This document shows positions 13,918 through 15,934 of a stretch of DNA of 15,934 bases, in pieces. Within the stretch, counting starts at the first letter, position 1. Every line of letters begins with the position of its first letter. This stretch comes from an uncultured Collinsella sp. Lineage in GTDB: Bacteria > Actinomycetota > Coriobacteriia > Coriobacteriales > Coriobacteriaceae. The DNA is taken from contig CAKUFW010000043.1 in assembly GCA_934650975.1 (NCBI GenBank), positions 1 to 15,934 of the forward strand, given 5' to 3'. A program made the position numbers and the translations under genes. The notes beneath the pieces were generated by a model. That model searched no databases. It had not been told where the DNA came from and saw nothing but the letters and a program-made list of their open reading frames with translations.

Positions 13918-15309
13918 ATGCAAGTCATCCTTCCCATACTTGAGTTTATCCAATCGATTCTGACCAAGCCAGCATGGATTATGGGCCTGTTCGCTTTTGT
14001 CGGCCTTGTCGCGCTTAAGCGTCCCGCCCACAAGGTGATGACGGGCACCCTGAAGCCGATCCTTGGCTACATCATGCTGTCCGCTGGCGCCGCTGTTGTT
14101 CAGGAGAACCTTGCTCCGCTGGGTACCTTCATCGAGACCGGTTTCCACATCACCGGCGTCGTGCCCAACAACGAGGTCGTCGTTTCGATGGCCCAGAGCG
14201 TCCTCGGCGTTCAGACCATGATGATCCTGATTCTCGGCTACGTCGTGAACATTATCATTGCTCGCTTTACCAAGTTTAAGTACATTTTCCTGACGGGCCA
14301 TCACAGCATGTTCATGGCTTGCCTGCTGTCTGCTGTTCTGCAGGCATCTGGCTTCGAGGATGTCCAGCTTATCATTGTGGGTGGTATGTTCCTGGGCCTC
14401 GTGAGCGCTATGCTTCCCGCCGTCGGCCAGCGTTTCACCGAGAAGGTTACCGATGGCGACGAGATCGCAATGGGTCACTTCGGCTCGCTTGCCTACTATA
14501 TCTCCGCTGCGGTCGGTACGCTGTTTGCCAAGGACGCCGAGGAGAACAGCACCGAGAAGATCGAGGTTCCCGAGAAGTATGCCTTCCTGCGCGACACCAC
14601 CATCTCCACGGCTCTTACCATGGCCTTCTTCTACCTGGTGACTGCTTTTGCTGCCTACATTGCAGATCCTGCGGTTGTTGCTGAGACCGCTGGCGGCGAC
14701 AACGTGATTGTTTACGCCCTGACCTGTGCTCTGTCCTTCGCCGTCGGTGTCACCATCGTCTATAACGGCGTCCGTATGATCCTCGCCGACCTGGTCCCGG
14801 CTTTCCAGGGCATCTCCAACAAGCTGATCCCTGGCGCCATCCCTGCCGTCGACTGCGCCGTCTTCTTCCCCTATGCTCCCACCGCCGTCATCCTCGGCTT
14901 TGTCGCTTCCTTTATCGGTGGCGTGGTCGGTATGTTCATCGTGGGCGCTACCCTGGGCATCTTCATCATCCCGGGTATGGTTCCCCACTTCTTCTGCGGT
15001 GCTACCGCCGGCATCTACGGCAATGCTACCGGTGGCCGCAAAGGCGCAGCACTCGGCGCTTTCGTCAACGGCCTGCTCATCACCTTTGCCCCCGCACTGC
15101 TCCTGCCTGTTCTTGATGTCTTCGGCTTCAAGAACACCACGTTCGGCGACTTTGACTTCTCCGTCATTGGCATTACACTCGGCCGTGCTGCCGAGGCCTT
15201 CGGCACCACCGGCGTCTATGCGATTCTCGCTATCCTTCTGATCGTCGCCTTCGTCCCCAACTTCATCCACACCAAGGGCGCTGTGATCAACCACGTTGAG
15301 GAAGAGTAA
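13918..15309 (+). CDS. PTS EIIC component, UlaA/SgaT family permease
   Basis: A 463-aa polytopic membrane protein, close to the 465 residues of E. coli UlaA. It starts MQVILPILEFIQSIL and has about ten or eleven hydrophobic spans. Conserved UlaA-like stretches include GTLKPILGYIMLSAGA (residues 43-58), FHITGVVPNNEVVVS (76-90) and the Gly-rich GIYGNATGGRKGAALGAF near residue 370. It forms the sugar channel that works with the EIIA and EIIB encoded upstream. Characterised members carry L-ascorbate, but the operon lacks the ulaD/E/F genes of the ascorbate pathway within this window, so the substrate is open. The ATG at 13918 follows AAAGGA; the upstream in-frame ATG at 13873 lies inside the stem-loop and lacks a site. 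A strong terminator follows at 15368. Confidence 0.93.
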   Translation: MQVILPILEFIQSILTKPAWIMGLFAFVGLVALKRPAHKVMTGTLKPILGYIMLSAGAAVVQENLAPLGTFIETGFHITGVVPNNEVVVSMAQSVLGVQTMMILILGYVVNIIIARFTKFKYIFLTGHHSMFMACLLSAVLQASGFEDVQLIIVGGMFLGLVSAMLPAVGQRFTEKVTDGDEIAMGHFGSLAYYISAAVGTLFAKDAEENSTEKIEVPEKYAFLRDTTISTALTMAFFYLVTAFAAYIADPAVVAETAGGDNVIVYALTCALSFAVGVTIVYNGVRMILADLVPAFQGISNKLIPGAIPAVDCAVFFPYAPTAVILGFVASFIGGVVGMFIVGATLGIFIIPGMVPHFFCGATAGIYGNATGGRKGAALGAFVNGLLITFAPALLLPVLDVFGFKNTTFGDFDFSVIGITLGRAAEAFGTTGVYAILAILLIVAFVPNFIHTKGAVINHVEEE

Positions 15310-15367
15310 TCCAGGTGTACGTTAAGCCCTAATCGGGCGGAGCTCCGATAACCGGCTCCTACACGGA

Positions 15368-15409
15368 AGCGGTGACGTCCCAAATGAGGCGTCACCGCTT
15401 TTTTGTTTT
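15368..15409 (+). terminator. intrinsic terminator of the PTS operon
   Basis: AGCGGTGACG (15368-15377) pairs perfectly with CGTCACCGCT (15390-15399) around a 12-nt loop and is followed by TTTTTTGTTTT. It ends the transaldolase-PTS operon, so the second transaldolase gene needs its own promoter. Confidence 0.92.
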
Positions 15410-15635
15410 GGAGCGATTGTGAAAACACGCCGGTGAAGCGGTGCCTCTGCGCCGTGAGCGGAGTCAAACGCAATGAAAGGCAAAAACGTTTTGCCGCTGG
15501 GGTGTCGATATAAAAATGATAAAACCGTAAAACCGTTCGCCGACAAGATAAAAAACCAGCAGCTCACACCTTGAAAAACATAGGTAAAGTGTTTAGCAGT
15601 TTACCGGCCTTATGCAAACGGAAGGAATCAGGCAG
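15410..15635. promoter_or_regulatory. upstream region of the second transaldolase gene
   Basis: No gene is visible. GAAAGGCAAAA at 15475-15485 repeats exactly the left part of the DeoR palindrome (11997-12007). GGCAAAA/TTTTGCC (15479-15485 and 15489-15495) is a short inverted repeat overlapping it. GGTAAA/TTTACC near 15584-15606 is another. A possible -35 TTGAAA near 15572 has only a poor -10 (TAGCAG) 17 bp downstream, so the promoter is not settled. Confidence 0.45.
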
Positions 15636-15934
15636 ATGGCAATCAAGGTGTTCGCTGACGGTGCAAACCTCGAGGGCATGCTCGATATGTACGAGAACGG
15701 CAACGTTCAGGGCTTCACGACCAATCCGTCCCTCATGAAGAAGGGCGGCGTGACGGATTACCGCGCGTTTGCCAAAGAGGTCCTGACCCACATCACCGAT
15801 GTGTCCGTGTCGTTTGAGGTCTTTGCCGACGACGTCGAGACCATGGAGGTCGAGGCCCGCGAGATCGCTACCTGGGCAGATAACGTCTACGTCAAGATTC
15901 CGTGCGTCACCACCAAGGGCGAGTCCACCGCCGA
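15636..15934 (+). CDS. transaldolase / fructose-6-phosphate aldolase-like protein (copy 2, truncated by window edge)
   Basis: The frame is open from the ATG at 15636, after GGAAGGA, to the right edge: 99 complete codons. It aligns without gaps to residues 1-99 of the copy at 12328, with 87 identities, including GFTTNPSLMK and the putative Schiff-base Lys87. Differences cluster at 67-72 and at 90-92, the latter just after the active-site lysine (ALN becomes CVT). Many codons also differ at synonymous positions, so the duplication is not recent or has been under selection. By analogy with the first copy it may head another PTS operon beyond the window; that is inference. Confidence 0.9.
   Translation, partial: MAIKVFADGANLEGMLDMYENGNVQGFTTNPSLMKKGGVTDYRAFAKEVLTHITDVSVSFEVFADDVETMEVEAREIATWADNVYVKIPCVTTKGESTA

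Noticed and set aside
1..15934. CRISPR array, tRNA, insertion sequence or prophage.
   Set aside because: No regularly spaced direct repeats, cloverleaf-like segments, transposase or phage-type proteins were seen on either strand.

Overview
The window is high-GC, gene-dense bacterial DNA with strong Shine-Dalgarno sites and a Gram-positive gene set (LTA-synthase-type sulfatase, Kup, PTS, DeoR regulator). Gene content and codon use suggest a gut actinobacterium of the Coriobacteriia, Collinsella-like. That is an inference: no rRNA or other phylogenetic marker is present. I see no tRNA, rRNA, CRISPR array, insertion sequence or prophage gene.

Layout. (1) 1-1517, minus: N-terminal 505 codons of an LTA-synthase-family membrane sulfatase, running off the left edge. 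(2) 1732-2604, plus: a nitroreductase-family flavoprotein, divergent from it. (3) 2771-7486, plus: a potassium block made of a Kup transporter, an unannotated 56-aa single-span membrane protein, a KdpD-type sensor kinase lacking the usual cytoplasmic N-terminal half, and its KdpE-type response regulator. A 7-4-7 direct repeat of the kind OmpR/PhoB-family regulators bind lies upstream of kup, and a terminator-like hairpin sits directly before the kinase ribosome binding site. (4) 7487-7670: two large tandem palindromes between convergent genes. (5) 7671-10238, minus: an RlmKL-type 23S rRNA methyltransferase whose first (RlmL) domain appears to have lost its catalytic motifs. (6) 10314-11141, plus: a Cof-type HAD phosphatase. 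(7) 11187-11978, minus: a DeoR-family repressor. It is divergent from (8) 12328-15309, plus: a carbohydrate PTS operon of transaldolase/fructose-6-phosphate aldolase, EIIA, EIIB and UlaA-type EIIC, ended by a strong terminator. (9) 15636-15934, plus: the start of a second transaldolase, 87/99 residues identical to the first, running off the right edge.

How the parts work together. The Kup and KdpDE genes look like one potassium-homeostasis locus in which the two-component system may control Kup rather than a Kdp ATPase; no kdpFABC is visible here. The PTS operon probably imports and phosphorylates a sugar or sugar acid that ends in a transaldolase/aldolase reaction. The divergent DeoR protein is its likely repressor, acting through CTTTCG half-sites in the 349-bp AT-rich intergenic region. 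Several intergenic gaps carry near-perfect palindromes. Two of them share an inner ACAAAGG/CCTTTGT stem, which suggests a dispersed intergenic repeat family.
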